DNA from: Pseudomonas sp. S30
GTDB lineage: Bacteria; Pseudomonadota; Gammaproteobacteria; Pseudomonadales; Pseudomonadaceae
Reading direction: 5' to 3'
Length of the DNA stretch: 64,000 bases
NCBI RefSeq assembly: GCF_016518545.1
Contig: NZ_JACVTO010000002.1
Span: 124,001-188,000, forward strand
A program made the translations under genes and the position numbers. The notes under the pieces are model-generated. The model worked only from the letters and a program-made list of their open reading frames with translations. It did no database searches and was not told where the DNA came from. Positions 50,635-60,686 of this stretch are shown here, one piece after another (within the stretch, counting starts at the first letter, position 1; each line of letters opens with the position of its first letter).

Positions 50635-51567
50635 CTACAGTATTCCCGCTTTCACCGCCTCCAGTGCCGCACCGCCGTCCTTGCGGCTCACGCCGGCGAG
50701 CCAGGCGTCGAGCACCTCAGGGTGCGCCTTCACCCAGTGCTTGGCGGCCTGGTCGAAGCTGATCTTCTTGTCCACCACCTCGGCCATGATCGCGTTTTCC
50801 ATGTCCAGGGTGAAACTGAGGTTCGTCAGCAGCTTCGCTGCATTCGGGCACGCCTGTGGATAACCATTGCGCACCAGTGTGAAGACTTCGCCATCGTTGC
50901 CGAACCATTTCTCGCCGCCGGTCAGGTAGTGCATCTTGAGCTTCACGTTCATCGGGTGAGGCGTCCAGCCGAGAAACACGATGAACTTGTCATTCTTCAC
51001 CGCCCTGTCGACCTGGGCCAGCATGCCTTGCTCGCTGGATTCGACCAGTTTCCACTGACCCAGGTCGAAGGCGTTCTGTTCGATGATTTCCTTGAGCGAC
51101 AGGTTGGCCGGCGCGCCCGCGGAGATGCCGTAGAGTTTCCTGTCGAACTGCGCGGCGTGTGCGTTCAGGTCGGCGAAATCCTTTACGCCCGCCTTGTACA
51201 CGTAGTCGGGTACGGCGAGGGTGAACTGGGTGCCTTCGAGATTGCGCGCCCACCGTTTCACCTCGCCGCTGGCGACGAATTTGTCATGGAAGCCCTGCTG
51301 GGCCGGCATCCAGTTACCCAGGAACGCGTCTATCTTGCCGTCCTTGAGCCCCCCGTAGATGATCGGCACCGCCAGGCTCTCGATCTTCACGGCATAGCCC
51401 AACGGCTCGAACAGCAGGCGAGCGATGGCGTTGGTGGAGGCGATGTCGCTCCAGCCGGGATCGGCCAGGCGCACGGTGCTGCATTGGGCATCGGAGTCTG
51501 CCGCCTGGGCGGTCAGGGGGCCCAGGCTCAGGGCTAGGGCGAGCATGGCGGGGGAGAACATCTGCAT
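50635..51567 (-). CDS. choX: Choline-type ABC transporter substrate-binding protein
   Basis: The 310-residue periplasmic protein has a signal peptide (MQMFSPAMLALALSLGPLTAQA). It belongs to the OpuAC-type quaternary-amine binding proteins: VRLADPGWSDIASTNAIARLL, GNWMPAQQ and FLGWTPHPMNVKLKM. Aromatic residues in this family form the cage for the trimethylammonium group. No ABC permease or ATPase gene is next to it; these must be encoded elsewhere. It follows betC by 14 bases, fitting choline or choline-sulfate uptake. Confidence 0.88.
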   Translation of the reverse strand: MQMFSPAMLALALSLGPLTAQAADSDAQCSTVRLADPGWSDIASTNAIARLLFEPLGYAVKIESLAVPIIYGGLKDGKIDAFLGNWMPAQQGFHDKFVASGEVKRWARNLEGTQFTLAVPDYVYKAGVKDFADLNAHAAQFDRKLYGISAGAPANLSLKEIIEQNAFDLGQWKLVESSEQGMLAQVDRAVKNDKFIVFLGWTPHPMNVKLKMHYLTGGEKWFGNDGEVFTLVRNGYPQACPNAAKLLTNLSFTLDMENAIMAEVVDKKISFDQAAKHWVKAHPEVLDAWLAGVSRKDGGAALEAVKAGIL

Positions 51568-51581
51568 GGCGGCCTCTTGTC

Positions 51582-53099
51582 TCAATCCAGGGGGGCGGGT
51601 TGTGGATAACGTGCCTTGCGCTCGAGGTCGTCGAGATCGATGTGGTTGCGCATGTACTGTTGGCTGGCATCGACCACCGGCTGATGGTCCCAGCTTTCCA
51701 GCTTGCCGATGGCCAGCGCCCTGGACACCAGGCGGCGGCGGCGCTGGCTGGCCAGCACCTGTTGGCGCAGGGTGGGAATGTCCCAGCGCCGACGCGCTTC
51801 ATCGACCAATGCCTGCAGCAGCGCCTGGTGATCCGGGCTGCCGGCGAGGTTCTCCCGCTCGTGCGGGTCGTGGCTCAGGTCATAGAGTAGACACGGGTCG
51901 TCTTCGCTGTACACGAACTTGTAGGCGCCGCGGCGAATCATCATCAGCGGTCCGACCGTGCCTTCGGCCATGTATTCGCCGATCACCTCGTCATGGCCGC
52001 CCTGCCCTTGCAAATGGCCGAGCAGCGAACGGCCATCCAGGTGCAGCTGGTTGTCCACAGCACCACCGGCCAGCTCGACCAGGGTAGGCAGCAGGTCGCA
52101 GGTGGACACGCTGGCGCTCACCCGCGCCGCCGCGAAGCGTGCCGGTGCGTGCACCAGCAGCGGCACCCGCGCCGCCATCTCGAACCAGTGCATCTTGTAC
52201 CAGAGGCCACGCTCGCCGAGCATGTCGCCGTGATCGCCCGAGAAGATGATCACCGTGTCCTCGGCCAGCCCGCATTCTTCCAGGGTATGCAGCAGCTTGC
52301 CGATGTTGTCGTCGATGTAGCTGCACGCGCCGAAGTAGGCACGACGGGCATCGCGGATCTTGTCCACAGGCAGGGGTCTGTCCCACAGGTCGTAGACCTT
52401 TAGCAGGCGCTGGGCGTGTGGGTCCTGCTCGTGCTGGGCGTACACGTCGCGAGGCATGGGGATATCCACACCCTCGTAGCGATCCCAGTAGGCCTTGGGA
52501 ATGGTGTAGGGGTCGTGGGGGTGGGTCATCGATACGGTCAGGCAGAACGGGCGGTCATCGTCCTCGCGCACGTGGTCGTAGAGATACTGACGCGCCTTGA
52601 ACACCACCTCTTCGTCGAAATCAAGCTGGTTGGTGCGCACGCATGGTCCGGCTTGCAGCACCGAAGACATGTTGTGGTACCAGCTGGGACGCTCGTCAGG
52701 GGCGTCCCAGTTCACCGCCCAGCCGTAGTCGGCGGGGTAGATGTCGCTGGTCAGGCGCTCCTCGTAGCCGTGCAACTGGTCCGGCCCGCAGAAATGCATC
52801 TTGCCCGACAGCGCCGTGCGATAGCCGAGGCGACGCAGGTAGTGAGCGTAGGTGGGCACGTCGGCCGGAAAGTTCGCCGCGTTATCGTAGGCGCCGATAC
52901 GGCTGGGCAACTGGCCGCTGACCAGGGTGAAGCGCGACGGTGCACACAATGGACTGTTGCAGTAGGCGGAATCGAATACCACGGCCTGCTCGGCCAGGCG
53001 CACCAGGTTGGGCATCTTGATCGGCGACGGGCCATGGATCGGCAGCAAGGGGGCTGCCATCTGGTCGGCCATGATGAAGAGGATGTTGGGTCGTTTCAT
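51582..53099 (-). CDS. betC: Choline sulfatase
   Basis: The 505-residue sulfatase cleaves choline-O-sulfate to choline and sulfate. The formylglycine motif is CAPSRFTLVSG with Cys52, and metal-binding residues are in LFIMADQM and FSGDHGDMLGERGLWYKMHW. The C-terminus has the choline-sulfatase-type tail. The start at 53099 (MKRPNILFIMADQ) is preferred to an ATG four codons earlier. It is divergent from a LysR regulator and first in the betC-choX-sulP cluster. Confidence 0.95.
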   Translation of the reverse strand: MKRPNILFIMADQMAAPLLPIHGPSPIKMPNLVRLAEQAVVFDSAYCNSPLCAPSRFTLVSGQLPSRIGAYDNAANFPADVPTYAHYLRRLGYRTALSGKMHFCGPDQLHGYEERLTSDIYPADYGWAVNWDAPDERPSWYHNMSSVLQAGPCVRTNQLDFDEEVVFKARQYLYDHVREDDDRPFCLTVSMTHPHDPYTIPKAYWDRYEGVDIPMPRDVYAQHEQDPHAQRLLKVYDLWDRPLPVDKIRDARRAYFGACSYIDDNIGKLLHTLEECGLAEDTVIIFSGDHGDMLGERGLWYKMHWFEMAARVPLLVHAPARFAAARVSASVSTCDLLPTLVELAGGAVDNQLHLDGRSLLGHLQGQGGHDEVIGEYMAEGTVGPLMMIRRGAYKFVYSEDDPCLLYDLSHDPHERENLAGSPDHQALLQALVDEARRRWDIPTLRQQVLASQRRRRLVSRALAIGKLESWDHQPVVDASQQYMRNHIDLDDLERKARYPQPAPLD

Positions 53100-53207
53100 G
53101 GGCGCTTCCATCGTTGAACGTTATGTGTAAGCTCTTCGATAGAGAGTGGGATCCTGCCCACGCTGGGTAAACCCCATGGCGCACAATGACTGGGATTAGC
53201 TGAGCTT

Positions 53208-54164
53208 ATGTTCGAGCACCTCGCTGGACTGACCCTGGAAAGCCTTCGCGTATTCGAGGCCGCCGCGCGCCTGGGCGGTTTCACTGCGGCGGCGCTGGAG
53301 CTGGGCACCACGCAACCGGCCGTGAGCCAGCAGATCAAGCGGCTCGAAGGGCAGATCGGTGCAAGGCTGTTCGACCGCATCTACCGCGGCATCGAGCTGA
53401 CTGAAGCAGGTCGCACGCTGTTCGAGCAGACTCACCTGGCGCTTCAGGCCATGGACGATGGGGTGGCCGAGGCCAGTGGGCGCCGACAACGCGAAGTGTT
53501 GCAGGTGGCCACCGACTTCGCCTTCGCCTCGTTCTGGCTGATGCCTCGGCTGCAACGCTTCCACGCCCTTTATCCACAGGTAGACGTGAGCCTGGTGACG
53601 GGTGAGCGTGGCCTGGCGATGCTGCGTCCGGACATCGATGTGGCGGTGCTGTTCGGCGATGGGCGCTTGCCTCAGGGCGAAAGCCGCCGACTGTTCGACG
53701 AAGAAGTGTTCCCCGTGTGCAGTCCACGTCTCGTGCCGGATGGCCCGCAGGGGGTCGAGGCGCTGCAGCATCTGCCCTTGCTGCATCTGCGCGGTGAGCA
53801 GACCAGCCGCTGGTTCGACTGGACCGGTGTTTTCCAGGGCCTGGGCCTGACCAGCCCGCCCCCGCCCGGGCAGCTGCGTTTCGACAACTACACCCTGCTG
53901 GTCCAGGCGGCCATCGCCGGCCAGGGCGTTGCGATCGGCTGGAGCCATCTGGTCGATGACCTGGTGGAACAAGGGTTGCTGTGCCGACCGTGGACCGCAA
54001 CCCTGCGCTCGACACGCGGGTACCACTTGATGCTGCCGCCGCGCAAACGGCGCGGGGCACTGATCGAACGCTTCGTGCAGTGGGTGCAAGCCGAGCTCGG
54101 CAGCGGCGAGCCGCTTGCCGACGAAGCGGCCTCGCCACTTTCGGGGCTGGGGTTCGGTCAGTAG
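53208..54164 (+). CDS. LysR-family regulator of choline-sulfate genes (probable)
   Basis: The 318-residue protein has a LysR helix-turn-helix (LTLESLRVFEAAARLGGFTAAALELGTTQPAVSQQIKRLE) and a substrate domain. It is divergent from betC with 108 bases between the start codons, the classic LysR arrangement, so regulation of betC by choline-sulfate or choline is likely. An exact DnaA box lies in its coding region (53570-53578). It is convergent with the next gene. Confidence 0.9.
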   Translation: MFEHLAGLTLESLRVFEAAARLGGFTAAALELGTTQPAVSQQIKRLEGQIGARLFDRIYRGIELTEAGRTLFEQTHLALQAMDDGVAEASGRRQREVLQVATDFAFASFWLMPRLQRFHALYPQVDVSLVTGERGLAMLRPDIDVAVLFGDGRLPQGESRRLFDEEVFPVCSPRLVPDGPQGVEALQHLPLLHLRGEQTSRWFDWTGVFQGLGLTSPPPPGQLRFDNYTLLVQAAIAGQGVAIGWSHLVDDLVEQGLLCRPWTATLRSTRGYHLMLPPRKRRGALIERFVQWVQAELGSGEPLADEAASPLSGLGFGQ

Positions 54165-54177
54165 CCCCACGACGCCG

Positions 54178-54486
54178 TCACTTGCGTCCCGAAATACTCA
54201 GCGCCCCGCCCTTGGCGTCCTGATACCGGCAGATGACGGACTTGTCGCCTTCCCGGGAGTTTTGCAGCGTCAGGGTTTCGAGCTGGATTTCCTTGGTGCC
54301 CTGGTCATCGGCGTTGGGCGCGAAGCCTTTCCACTTACCTTTGTCGGCGCTGTACTCGTAACCCTCGAAGCCATCCTGGGTGCTTTGCTGCGCAGCCTCC
54401 TGAATGTCCTTGGGTTCCGGGCAGGTAGCAGCCAGTGCCGAGCCAGACATGAGCAGAGCCAGCAGTGCGGATGAGATAAGACGCAT
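54178..54486 (-). CDS. Small exported protein, DUF3757-like (tentative)
   Basis: The 102-residue product has a signal peptide (MRLISSALLALLMSGSALAA). The mature part has TCPEPKDIQEAAQQ and a beta-rich end with VICRYQDAKGGALSI; two cysteines may form a disulfide. This pattern resembles DUF3757 proteins, but I am not sure. The start at 54486 is the signal-peptide Met. Function unknown. Confidence 0.75.
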   Translation of the reverse strand: MRLISSALLALLMSGSALAATCPEPKDIQEAAQQSTQDGFEGYEYSADKGKWKGFAPNADDQGTKEIQLETLTLQNSREGDKSVICRYQDAKGGALSISGRK

Positions 54487-54599
54487 GGCAGCGGTTCCTT
54501 TGACGAGATGGACATTCATCGTGCAAAAGACGCGGCCGGAGTGCTACTGGCAGAATTGTCAGTAAGCGACCCCGGCCCCGCAGCAAGCCTTGGCTCACC

Positions 54600-55409
54600 T
54601 CAGCGCCGAGCGCCGCGCACGCCATCGGCCAGCGCCGAGCACAGACTCAACACTTCGCTGACGGCCTGACCCGGGTGCTTGGCCTGGGCGATCTTGTCGA
54701 CCAGCGCCGAACCCACCACCACGCCATCGGCCAGCCTGGCGATGGCTGCTGCCTGCTCGGGGGTACGGATGCCGAAGCCGACACTGATCGGCAGGTCGGT
54801 ATGGCGACGCAGACGGGCGATGGCGTCCTGCACGTGCTCGGTGGTCGCCGAGCCGGCACCGGTCACACCGGCCACCGACACGTAGTAGACGAAGCCGGAG
54901 CTGCGTTCGAGTACGCGAGGCAGGCGTGCGTCGTCGGTGGTGGGCGTGGTCAGGCGAATGAAGTCGATGCCGGCGGCCTGGGCCGGGGAGGCCAGTTCGG
55001 TGTCGTGCTCCGGGGGCAGGTCGACGATGATCAGGCCGTCGACGCCGGCGGCCTGGGCCTGGGCCACGAACTGCTCGACGCCATAGCGGTGGATGGGGTT
55101 GTAATAGCCCATCAGCACGATCGGCGTGGTCTGGTCGCCGATGCGGAACTCGCGGACCATCTGCAAGGTTTTCGCCAGGGTCTGCCCGGCCTCCAAAGCG
55201 CGCAGGGTCGCGAGCTGGATCGCCACGCCGTCGGCCATGGGGTCGGTGAACGGCATGCCCAGCTCGATGACATCGGCCCCGGCAGCCGGCAGGCCCTTGA
55301 GGATTTCCAGCGAGGCGTCGTAGCCAGGGTCGCCTGCAGTGACGAAGGTGACCAGTGCCGCGCGACCTTCGGCCTGGAGTTCGGCGAAGCGGTGTTGAAG
55401 ACGGCTCAT
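54600..55409 (-). CDS. trpA: Tryptophan synthase alpha chain
   Basis: The 269-residue TIM-barrel enzyme releases indole from indole-3-glycerol phosphate. The catalytic Glu and Asp lie in [15 protein letters not shown], and the phosphate-binding region is [10 protein letters not shown] and [14 protein letters not shown]. The start overlaps the trpB stop by four bases, giving translational coupling in the trpBA operon. Confidence 0.98.
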   Translation of the reverse strand: MSRLQHRFAELQAEGRAALVTFVTAGDPGYDASLEILKGLPAAGADVIELGMPFTDPMADGVAIQLATLRALEAGQTLAKTLQMVREFRIGDQTTPIVLMGYYNPIHRYGVEQFVAQAQAAGVDGLIIVDLPPEHDTELASPAQAAGIDFIRLTTPTTDDARLPRVLERSSGFVYYVSVAGVTGAGSATTEHVQDAIARLRRHTDLPISVGFGIRTPEQAAAIARLADGVVVGSALVDKIAQAKHPGQAVSEVLSLCSALADGVRGARR

Positions 55410-56623
55410 GCCTGTTTCTCCTGGGCGGCCATGTGGTTCATCACGGTGTGCATGTCCTTGTCGCCTCGGCCCGAGAGGCAGACCACCATCAGGTGATCCT
55501 TGGGCAGGGACGGCGCGCGCTTGAGCGCTTCGGCCAGGGCGTGGGCACTTTCCAGGGCCGGAATGATGCCCTCCAGGCGGCAGGTGGCGTGGAACGCGTC
55601 CAGCGCCTCGTCGTCGGTGATGCTCACGTATTCGACGCGTTTGACCTCATGCAGGTAGGCATGCTCGGGACCGATGCCCGGGTAGTCCAGGCCCGCCGAG
55701 ATGGAGTGGGCGTCGGTGATCTGGCCGTCGTCGTCCTGCAGCAGGTAGGTGCGGTTGCCGTGCAGCACGCCAGGCACACCGCCGTTCAGGCTGGCAGCGT
55801 GCTTGTCGGTGTGCACGCCGTGACCGCCGGCCTCCACGCCGATGATCTGCACGCTGGCATCCTGGAGGAAGTCGTGGAACAGGCCCATGGCATTGGAGCC
55901 GCCACCCACGCAGGCCACCAGGCTGTCGGGCAGGCGCCCTTCCTTCTCCTGCAGCTGGGCGCGGGTTTCCTTGCCGATGATCGACTGGAAGTCGCGGACC
56001 ATAGCTGGGTACGGATGCGGGCCAGCGACGGTGCCAATCAGGTAGAAGGTGTCCTCGACATTGGTGACCCAGTCGCGCAGGGCCTCGTTCATGGCATCCT
56101 TGAGCGTGCCGGTTCCGGCCGTGACCGGGACGATCTCGGCGCCCAGCAGCTTCATGCGGAACACGTTGGCCTGTTGGCGTTCGATGTCGGTGGCGCCCAT
56201 GTAGATCACGCATGGCAGACCGAAACGTGCGGCCACGGTGGCCGTGGCCACGCCGTGCATGCCGGCGCCGGTTTCGGCGATCAGGCGCTTCTTGCCCATG
56301 CGCTTGGCCAGCAGCACCTGGCCGATGCAGTTGTTCACCTTGTGCGCGCCGGTGTGGTTGAGCTCTTCGCGCTTGAGGAAGATCTTCGCGCCCCCGCAGT
56401 GTTCGGTCAGGCGCTCGGCGAAGTACAGCGGGTTTGGTCGACCGATGTAGTCGCGCTGAAAGTACGCCAGCTGTTCGAGAAATTCGGGGTCGGCCTTGGC
56501 CGCTTCGTACTCGCGGGCCAGGTCCAGCACCAGGGGCATCAGGGTTTCGGCCACGTAGCGGCCGCCGAACGAGCCGAACAGGCCGTTGGCGTCGGGGCCG
56601 GGGCGGTAGTGGGACTGGGTCAT
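55406..56623 (-). CDS. trpB: Tryptophan synthase beta chain
   Basis: The 405-residue PLP enzyme joins indole and serine. The PLP lysine is in [12 protein letters not shown], and the phosphate-binding loop is [10 protein letters not shown]. The start at 56623 ([20 protein letters not shown]) with GGAG upstream is preferred over an in-frame codon 13 residues earlier. It is divergent from trpI. Confidence 0.98.
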   Translation of the reverse strand: MTQSHYRPGPDANGLFGSFGGRYVAETLMPLVLDLAREYEAAKADPEFLEQLAYFQRDYIGRPNPLYFAERLTEHCGGAKIFLKREELNHTGAHKVNNCIGQVLLAKRMGKKRLIAETGAGMHGVATATVAARFGLPCVIYMGATDIERQQANVFRMKLLGAEIVPVTAGTGTLKDAMNEALRDWVTNVEDTFYLIGTVAGPHPYPAMVRDFQSIIGKETRAQLQEKEGRLPDSLVACVGGGSNAMGLFHDFLQDASVQIIGVEAGGHGVHTDKHAASLNGGVPGVLHGNRTYLLQDDDGQITDAHSISAGLDYPGIGPEHAYLHEVKRVEYVSITDDEALDAFHATCRLEGIIPALESAHALAEALKRAPSLPKDHLMVVCLSGRGDKDMHTVMNHMAAQEKQA

Positions 56624-56762
56624 GGGACGCTCCGCAGGCAAGTGAAGGGTGGGATCGGGCAAGCGCCGCGCTGGCCGTCGATCGATGGAGCTACTCTACC
56701 CAGCGCAACGGTGGATGAAAACCGATAAGATTGCGCCAACATGTCAGGAAAACTCACTCATC

Positions 56763-57656
56763 ATGTCCTTGGACCTGCCACCGCTCAATGCCCTGCGCGC
56801 CTTCGAGGCCACTGCTCGACTCAACAGTGTCAGTCAGGCGGCCGAGCAGCTGCACGTCACTCATGGCGCCGTCAGCCGGCAGATCAAGGTGCTGGAGACG
56901 CATCTTGGAGTGGCGTTGTTCGTCAAGGATGGACGAGGCGTCAAACTCACAGATGCCGGGGTCCGGCTGCGTGACGCCAGCGTCGATGCCTTCGACCGGT
57001 TGCGCAGCGTCTGCGGCGAGCTCGCGCGCGACCTCGACCAGGCGCCATTCGTGCTGGGTTGCTCCGGCAGCCTGCTGGCACGTTGGTTCATTCCGCGCCT
57101 AGGCCGGCTGCAGGCTGACCTGCCTGAACTGCGCCTGCACCTGTCGGCCGGCGAAGGTGACCTGGACCCACGACGCCCGGGGCTCGATGCGCTGCTGGTC
57201 TACGCCGAGCCACCCTGGCCGGCCGACATGCAAGTGCACGTGCTGGCGCAAGAATCGATCGGCCCCGTGGTGAGCCCGCATTTCCCAAGTTTCCAGCGGC
57301 TGCGTGAAGCGCCCGTGCATGCCTTGTGCGAGGAGCGGCTGCTGGGCACGGCGTCGCGACCTCAGGCCTGGCCCACCTGGGCGACTGAAAATGCCGTGCA
57401 GCCGGACGACCTGAGCTACGGCCAGACGTTCGAGCACCTGTACTATCTGTTGGAGGCAGCGGCGGCAGGTCTGGGGGTGGCCATCGCCCCGCAGCACCTG
57501 GTGGCGGACGACCTCGAGGCGGGACGCCTGGCGGCGCCGTGGGGCTTCACGCCCACCTCGGCGACGCTGGCGCTCTGGGTGCCGCGCCGCTCCGCTGATG
57601 GGCGCGCCGAGCAGCTGGCGCAGTGGCTGCGCCAGGAATTACGAAGAAGCGATTAG
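56763..57656 (+). CDS. trpI: TrpI, LysR-type activator of trpBA
   Basis: The 297-residue LysR protein has its helix-turn-helix at the N-terminus ([38 protein letters not shown]). In pseudomonads TrpI activates trpBA in response to indole-3-glycerol phosphate; the divergent layout with a 139-base intergenic region is the same here. The start at 56763 gives [16 protein letters not shown]. Its stop overlaps the stop region of the next, convergent gene by four bases. Confidence 0.95.
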   Translation: MSLDLPPLNALRAFEATARLNSVSQAAEQLHVTHGAVSRQIKVLETHLGVALFVKDGRGVKLTDAGVRLRDASVDAFDRLRSVCGELARDLDQAPFVLGCSGSLLARWFIPRLGRLQADLPELRLHLSAGEGDLDPRRPGLDALLVYAEPPWPADMQVHVLAQESIGPVVSPHFPSFQRLREAPVHALCEERLLGTASRPQAWPTWATENAVQPDDLSYGQTFEHLYYLLEAAAAGLGVAIAPQHLVADDLEAGRLAAPWGFTPTSATLALWVPRRSADGRAEQLAQWLRQELRRSD

Positions 57657-57976
57657 TTGCGACGGCACAGCAGAACGGCGGCCAGCAGGCCCAGCGCACC
57701 GACAGCCACGCCAGCGGTGGTCCACGGGTGCTCTTGGGCATAGTCGCGGGTGGCGATGCCGGTTTCCTTGGTGCGGGTCTTCACTTCCTCGTAGGCATCG
57801 GAAATCAGGCTACGAGAGTGCTTCAGCGCGTTCTGGGCGTTGCCGCGCAGGGCCTTCATGGTTTTCTGGGTTTCTTCCGAAGCGTCACCCTTGAGCTCTT
57901 CCAGGGTCTTGAGCAGGCTCTCGATCTCCGCTTCCATGCTTTCCAGGGAAGTCTTGCGCAGTGAATTACGGGCCAT
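57653..57976 (-). CDS. ElaB/YqjD/DUF883-family membrane-anchored protein
   Basis: The 107-residue protein has a long helical, charged N-terminal part (to about 80) and a C-terminal transmembrane helix ([22 protein letters not shown]). This is the DUF883 plan; E. coli members are tail-anchored, stationary-phase, ribosome-associated proteins. The conserved [11 protein letters not shown] precedes the helix. Confidence 0.92.
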   Translation of the reverse strand: MARNSLRKTSLESMEAEIESLLKTLEELKGDASEETQKTMKALRGNAQNALKHSRSLISDAYEEVKTRTKETGIATRDYAQEHPWTTAGVAVGALGLLAAVLLCRRN

Positions 57977-58126
57977 GTGGCGTCTCCTTCATGGGTAGGG
58001 ATGATAACTGTGCGACTGCAACGCAGCGGGAAAGTGCGATCGAACTTTTCGACGTGTTGACCCCTCGCAGGTAGACCAGGCCGGGGTGTTCACCTCGGCC
58101 ATACCTTTGATTCGAGGAGAGCTTCC

Positions 58127-58342
58127 ATGTCCGAGCACCACACCTACAAGAAGGTCGAAATCGTCGGTTCCTCGACCACCAGCATCGAAGACGCCATCAA
58201 CAATGCCTTGGCCGAAGCTTCCCAGAGCATCCAGCACATGCAGTGGTTCGAAGTCGTCGAAACCCGTGGCCACATCGAGAATGCCAAGGTGGCGCACTAC
58301 CAGGTCACCTTGAAGGTCGGTTTTCGCATCGCGAACAGTTGA
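58127..58342 (+). CDS. Dodecin, flavin-binding protein
   Basis: The 71-residue protein has the dodecin pattern YKKVEIVGSSTTSIEDAINNALA and MQWFEVVETRGHI followed by YQVTLKVGFRI. Dodecins form hollow dodecamers that store or buffer flavin, with the Trp stacking on the isoalloxazine ring. An AGGAGAG ribosome-binding site lies at 58114-58120. Confidence 0.94.
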   Translation: MSEHHTYKKVEIVGSSTTSIEDAINNALAEASQSIQHMQWFEVVETRGHIENAKVAHYQVTLKVGFRIANS

Positions 58343-58452
58343 AACAGCACGGCGCTAGCATCGAACGGCGCCGTGAGGTATGTATTTCCAGGGGCACCCA
58401 CTCACCGGGTTGCCCTACCCTGCTTTTTTGATCCGCACAAGGAACGATGACG

Positions 58453-58674
58453 ATGAAGAAAGTGTTTCTGGCCGCAGGCCTGATGATGTTCGCTGGCGTC
58501 ACCCTCGCAGCAGGCAAGCCCTGTGAAGAGCTCAAGAGCGAGATTGCGAGCAAGCTCGATGCCAAGGGCGTTCAGGGCTATACCCTGGATGTCGTCGACC
58601 GGAACGATTCGGCTGGCAAGGAAGTGGGCACCTGCGAAGGTGGCACCAAGAAGATCGTCTATACCCGCCATTGA
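58453..58674 (+). CDS. DUF1161 small exported protein (copy 1)
   Basis: The 73-residue protein has a signal peptide (MKKVFLAAGLMMFAGVTLAA) and the DUF1161 core GKPCEELKSEIASKLDAKGV followed by VGTCEGGTKKIVYTR; the two cysteines probably form a disulfide. The second ATG (58453) is chosen because AAGGAA lies eight bases before it; an ATG at 58447 is also possible. A paralogue lies at 60417-60650. Function unknown. Confidence 0.88.
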   Translation: MKKVFLAAGLMMFAGVTLAAGKPCEELKSEIASKLDAKGVQGYTLDVVDRNDSAGKEVGTCEGGTKKIVYTRH

Positions 58675-58723
58675 TCTGGCCGGGCCAAGTGCCGATGCGG
58701 GTCCCGACCCATAGCAGTTCATG

Positions 58724-58755
58724 AAAAGGCCGCTACGCCCTCGTAGCGGCCTTTT
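58724..58755. terminator. Bidirectional terminator after DUF1161 gene
   Basis: A perfect 14-base-pair stem AAAAGGCCGCTACG/CGTAGCGGCCTTTT with a four-base loop serves both the DUF1161 gene and the convergent LLM oxidoreductase gene. Confidence 0.92.
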
Positions 58756-58769
58756 CAATTGCGCCCTGT

Positions 58770-59771
58770 TCAGCCTTTGAGCGCGTGAGCCAACAGCTCG
58801 TACGAACGCAGCCGGTCGCTGTGCTCGTACAGGTCGCAGGTGAAGATCAGCTCGTGCGCCCCGGTCTGCTCCAGCAGAACCTCCACCTTGGCCCTGACCT
58901 TCTCGGGGCTGCCGATCATCGCCAGGCCCAGGAAATTGCCCACTGCGTCGCGCTCGTGTGGCAGCCACAGGCCATCCATGCTGGCAACGGGCGGTCGCTG
59001 CATCAGGCTCTGCCCGCGCATCAGCGCCAGAATGCGCTGGTACACCGAGGTGGCCAGGTAGTCGGCCTGCTCGTCGGTGTCCGCCACTACCATGGGCACA
59101 CCCAGCATCACATAAGGCTTGTCCAGGGTGGTCGAGGGCTTGAAGTGGTCACGGTAGACCCGTATGGCCTGGTGCATGTAGTGAGGGGCGAAGTGCGACG
59201 CGAACGCGTAGGGCATGCCGCGCATGCCTGCGAGCTGGGCACTGAACAGGCTCGAACCGAGCAGCCACAGGGGCACGTCGGTGTCGTGACCCGGCACGGC
59301 GATGACCTTCTGGTCATCGGTGCGTGGGCCCAGATAGCGTGACAGCTCCTCGACGTCGTCGGGGAAGTCGTCGGCGCTGCCGGAGCGTTCGCGGCGCAGC
59401 GCACGGGCGGTCATCTGGTCGGAGCCCGGCGCACGGCCCAGGCCCAGGTCGATCCGACCGGGGTAGAGGCTGGCCAGGGTGCCGAACTGTTCGGCGATCA
59501 CCAGCGGTGCATGGTTGGGCAGCATCACGCCACCGGAGCCGATGCGGATGCGTGAAGTACCGCCGGCCAGGTAGCCGATCAACACGGCAGTCGCCGAACT
59601 GGCGATGCCGTCCATGTTGTGGTGCTCGGCGACCCAGAAGCGGTGATAGCCCAGGCGTTCGACATGTTGGGCGAGGTCGAGCGAGTTGCGCAGGGACTGG
59701 GCCGGGCCGCTGTCGGCGCGTACCGGTACCAGGTCGAGGGTGGAGATTTTCAGGTCGTGCAACTGCGTCAT
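58770..59771 (-). CDS. LLM-class flavin-dependent oxidoreductase (luciferase-like)
   Basis: The 333-residue protein is of the luciferase-like TIM-barrel fold: [56 protein letters not shown] and [15 protein letters not shown]. It resembles E. coli YhbW. These enzymes use FMN or F420-like cofactors; here FMN is likely. Substrate unknown. It is divergent from the OsmC gene. Confidence 0.93.
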   Translation of the reverse strand: MTQLHDLKISTLDLVPVRADSGPAQSLRNSLDLAQHVERLGYHRFWVAEHHNMDGIASSATAVLIGYLAGGTSRIRIGSGGVMLPNHAPLVIAEQFGTLASLYPGRIDLGLGRAPGSDQMTARALRRERSGSADDFPDDVEELSRYLGPRTDDQKVIAVPGHDTDVPLWLLGSSLFSAQLAGMRGMPYAFASHFAPHYMHQAIRVYRDHFKPSTTLDKPYVMLGVPMVVADTDEQADYLATSVYQRILALMRGQSLMQRPPVASMDGLWLPHERDAVGNFLGLAMIGSPEKVRAKVEVLLEQTGAHELIFTCDLYEHSDRLRSYELLAHALKG

Positions 59772-59929
59772 CGCAACCTCCGCAGGCAGTGGGTTGGCCC
59801 TGGGGCCTTGAGGTCTCTGTATGGGCGAAGCGCTGGAGATTCAATGGCAGCCGTCGGATTGCTCTGAACTTGCCGTAGAGCCAAGCCTCAGAAAATCTGT
59901 AGACCTTAACCGTACGACCAGGAGGCAAC

Positions 59930-60355
59930 ATGAAAAAGACAGCATCGGCGATCTGGGAAGGTGGTATCAAGGATGGCAAGGGCCGACTGTCCACCGAGAG
60001 TGGTGCGCTCAAGCAGAACCCCTACGGTTTCAACACGCGTTTCGAGGGTTCGCCCGGTACCAACCCCGAAGAACTGATCGGTGCCGCACACGCCGGCTGC
60101 TTCTCCATGGCGCTGTCGATGATGCTGGGCCAGGAAAACCTCACTCCCGAGCGCATCGACACCATCGCCGAAGTGACGCTGGACAAGCAGGGCGATGGCT
60201 TCGCGATCACCGCCGTGCACCTGACGCTCAAGGCCAAGGTGCCGGGCGCCACTGAAGAGCAGTTCAAGGAAATCGCCAACAAGGCCAAGGCCGGTTGTCC
60301 GGTATCCAAGGTGTTGAATGCCGACATCACCCTGGACGCGACGCTGCTCTCGTAA
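59930..60355 (+). CDS. osmC: OsmC/Ohr-family peroxide reductase
   Basis: The 141-residue protein has the two redox cysteines in AAHAGCFSMALSMML and AKAGCPVSKVL. It reduces organic hydroperoxides. The N-terminus MKKTASAIWEGGIKDGKG is typical for OsmC rather than Ohr. An AGGAGG-like site (CCAGGAGGC) lies before the start. Confidence 0.94.
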   Translation: MKKTASAIWEGGIKDGKGRLSTESGALKQNPYGFNTRFEGSPGTNPEELIGAAHAGCFSMALSMMLGQENLTPERIDTIAEVTLDKQGDGFAITAVHLTLKAKVPGATEEQFKEIANKAKAGCPVSKVLNADITLDATLLS

Positions 60356-60416
60356 CACGGTCTTTGCAGTAAACTGAAGGGGTCGGCAGATTGCCTGCCC
60401 TTTCAGGAGTCTCACC

Positions 60417-60650
60417 ATGATCCGCGTAGCATCCGTCGTTCTGGGCTCGGTGCTGGCCACCTCGGTCGTCGCTGAGCCCCTGCCCTGCGAAAAGCTCAAG
60501 GCCGAAATCGAAGCCAAGATCCAGGCCGCTGCCGTCCCTTCCTACACCCTGGAAATCGTAGCCAATCAGGATGTCACCGACCAGAACATGGTCGTGGGTA
60601 GTTGCGACAACGGCTCGCGCAAGATCATCTATCAGAAGAACGACCAGTAG
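60417..60650 (+). CDS. DUF1161 small exported protein (copy 2)
   Basis: The 77-residue protein has a signal peptide (MIRVASVVLGSVLATSVVA) and the DUF1161 pattern PLPCEKLKAEIEAKIQAAAV and VGSCDNGSRKIIYQK, with the same two cysteines as copy 1 at 58453. It follows osmC by 61 bases. Function unknown. Confidence 0.88.
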   Translation: MIRVASVVLGSVLATSVVAEPLPCEKLKAEIEAKIQAAAVPSYTLEIVANQDVTDQNMVVGSCDNGSRKIIYQKNDQ

Positions 60651-60686
60651 CGATCTGGTTCAGCTGCCTGCCAAGCCTTGCAGGCC

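Noticed and set aside
55355..56728. A 457-codon plus-strand frame opposite trpA/trpB
   Set aside because: It is antisense to trpB and trpA, rich in repeated His/Val/Gly blocks typical of reverse-strand translation.
56624..56762. Looked for an explicit TrpI operator in the trpI-trpBA gap
   Set aside because: The divergent layout implies one, but I could not pick out a convincing palindrome by eye.
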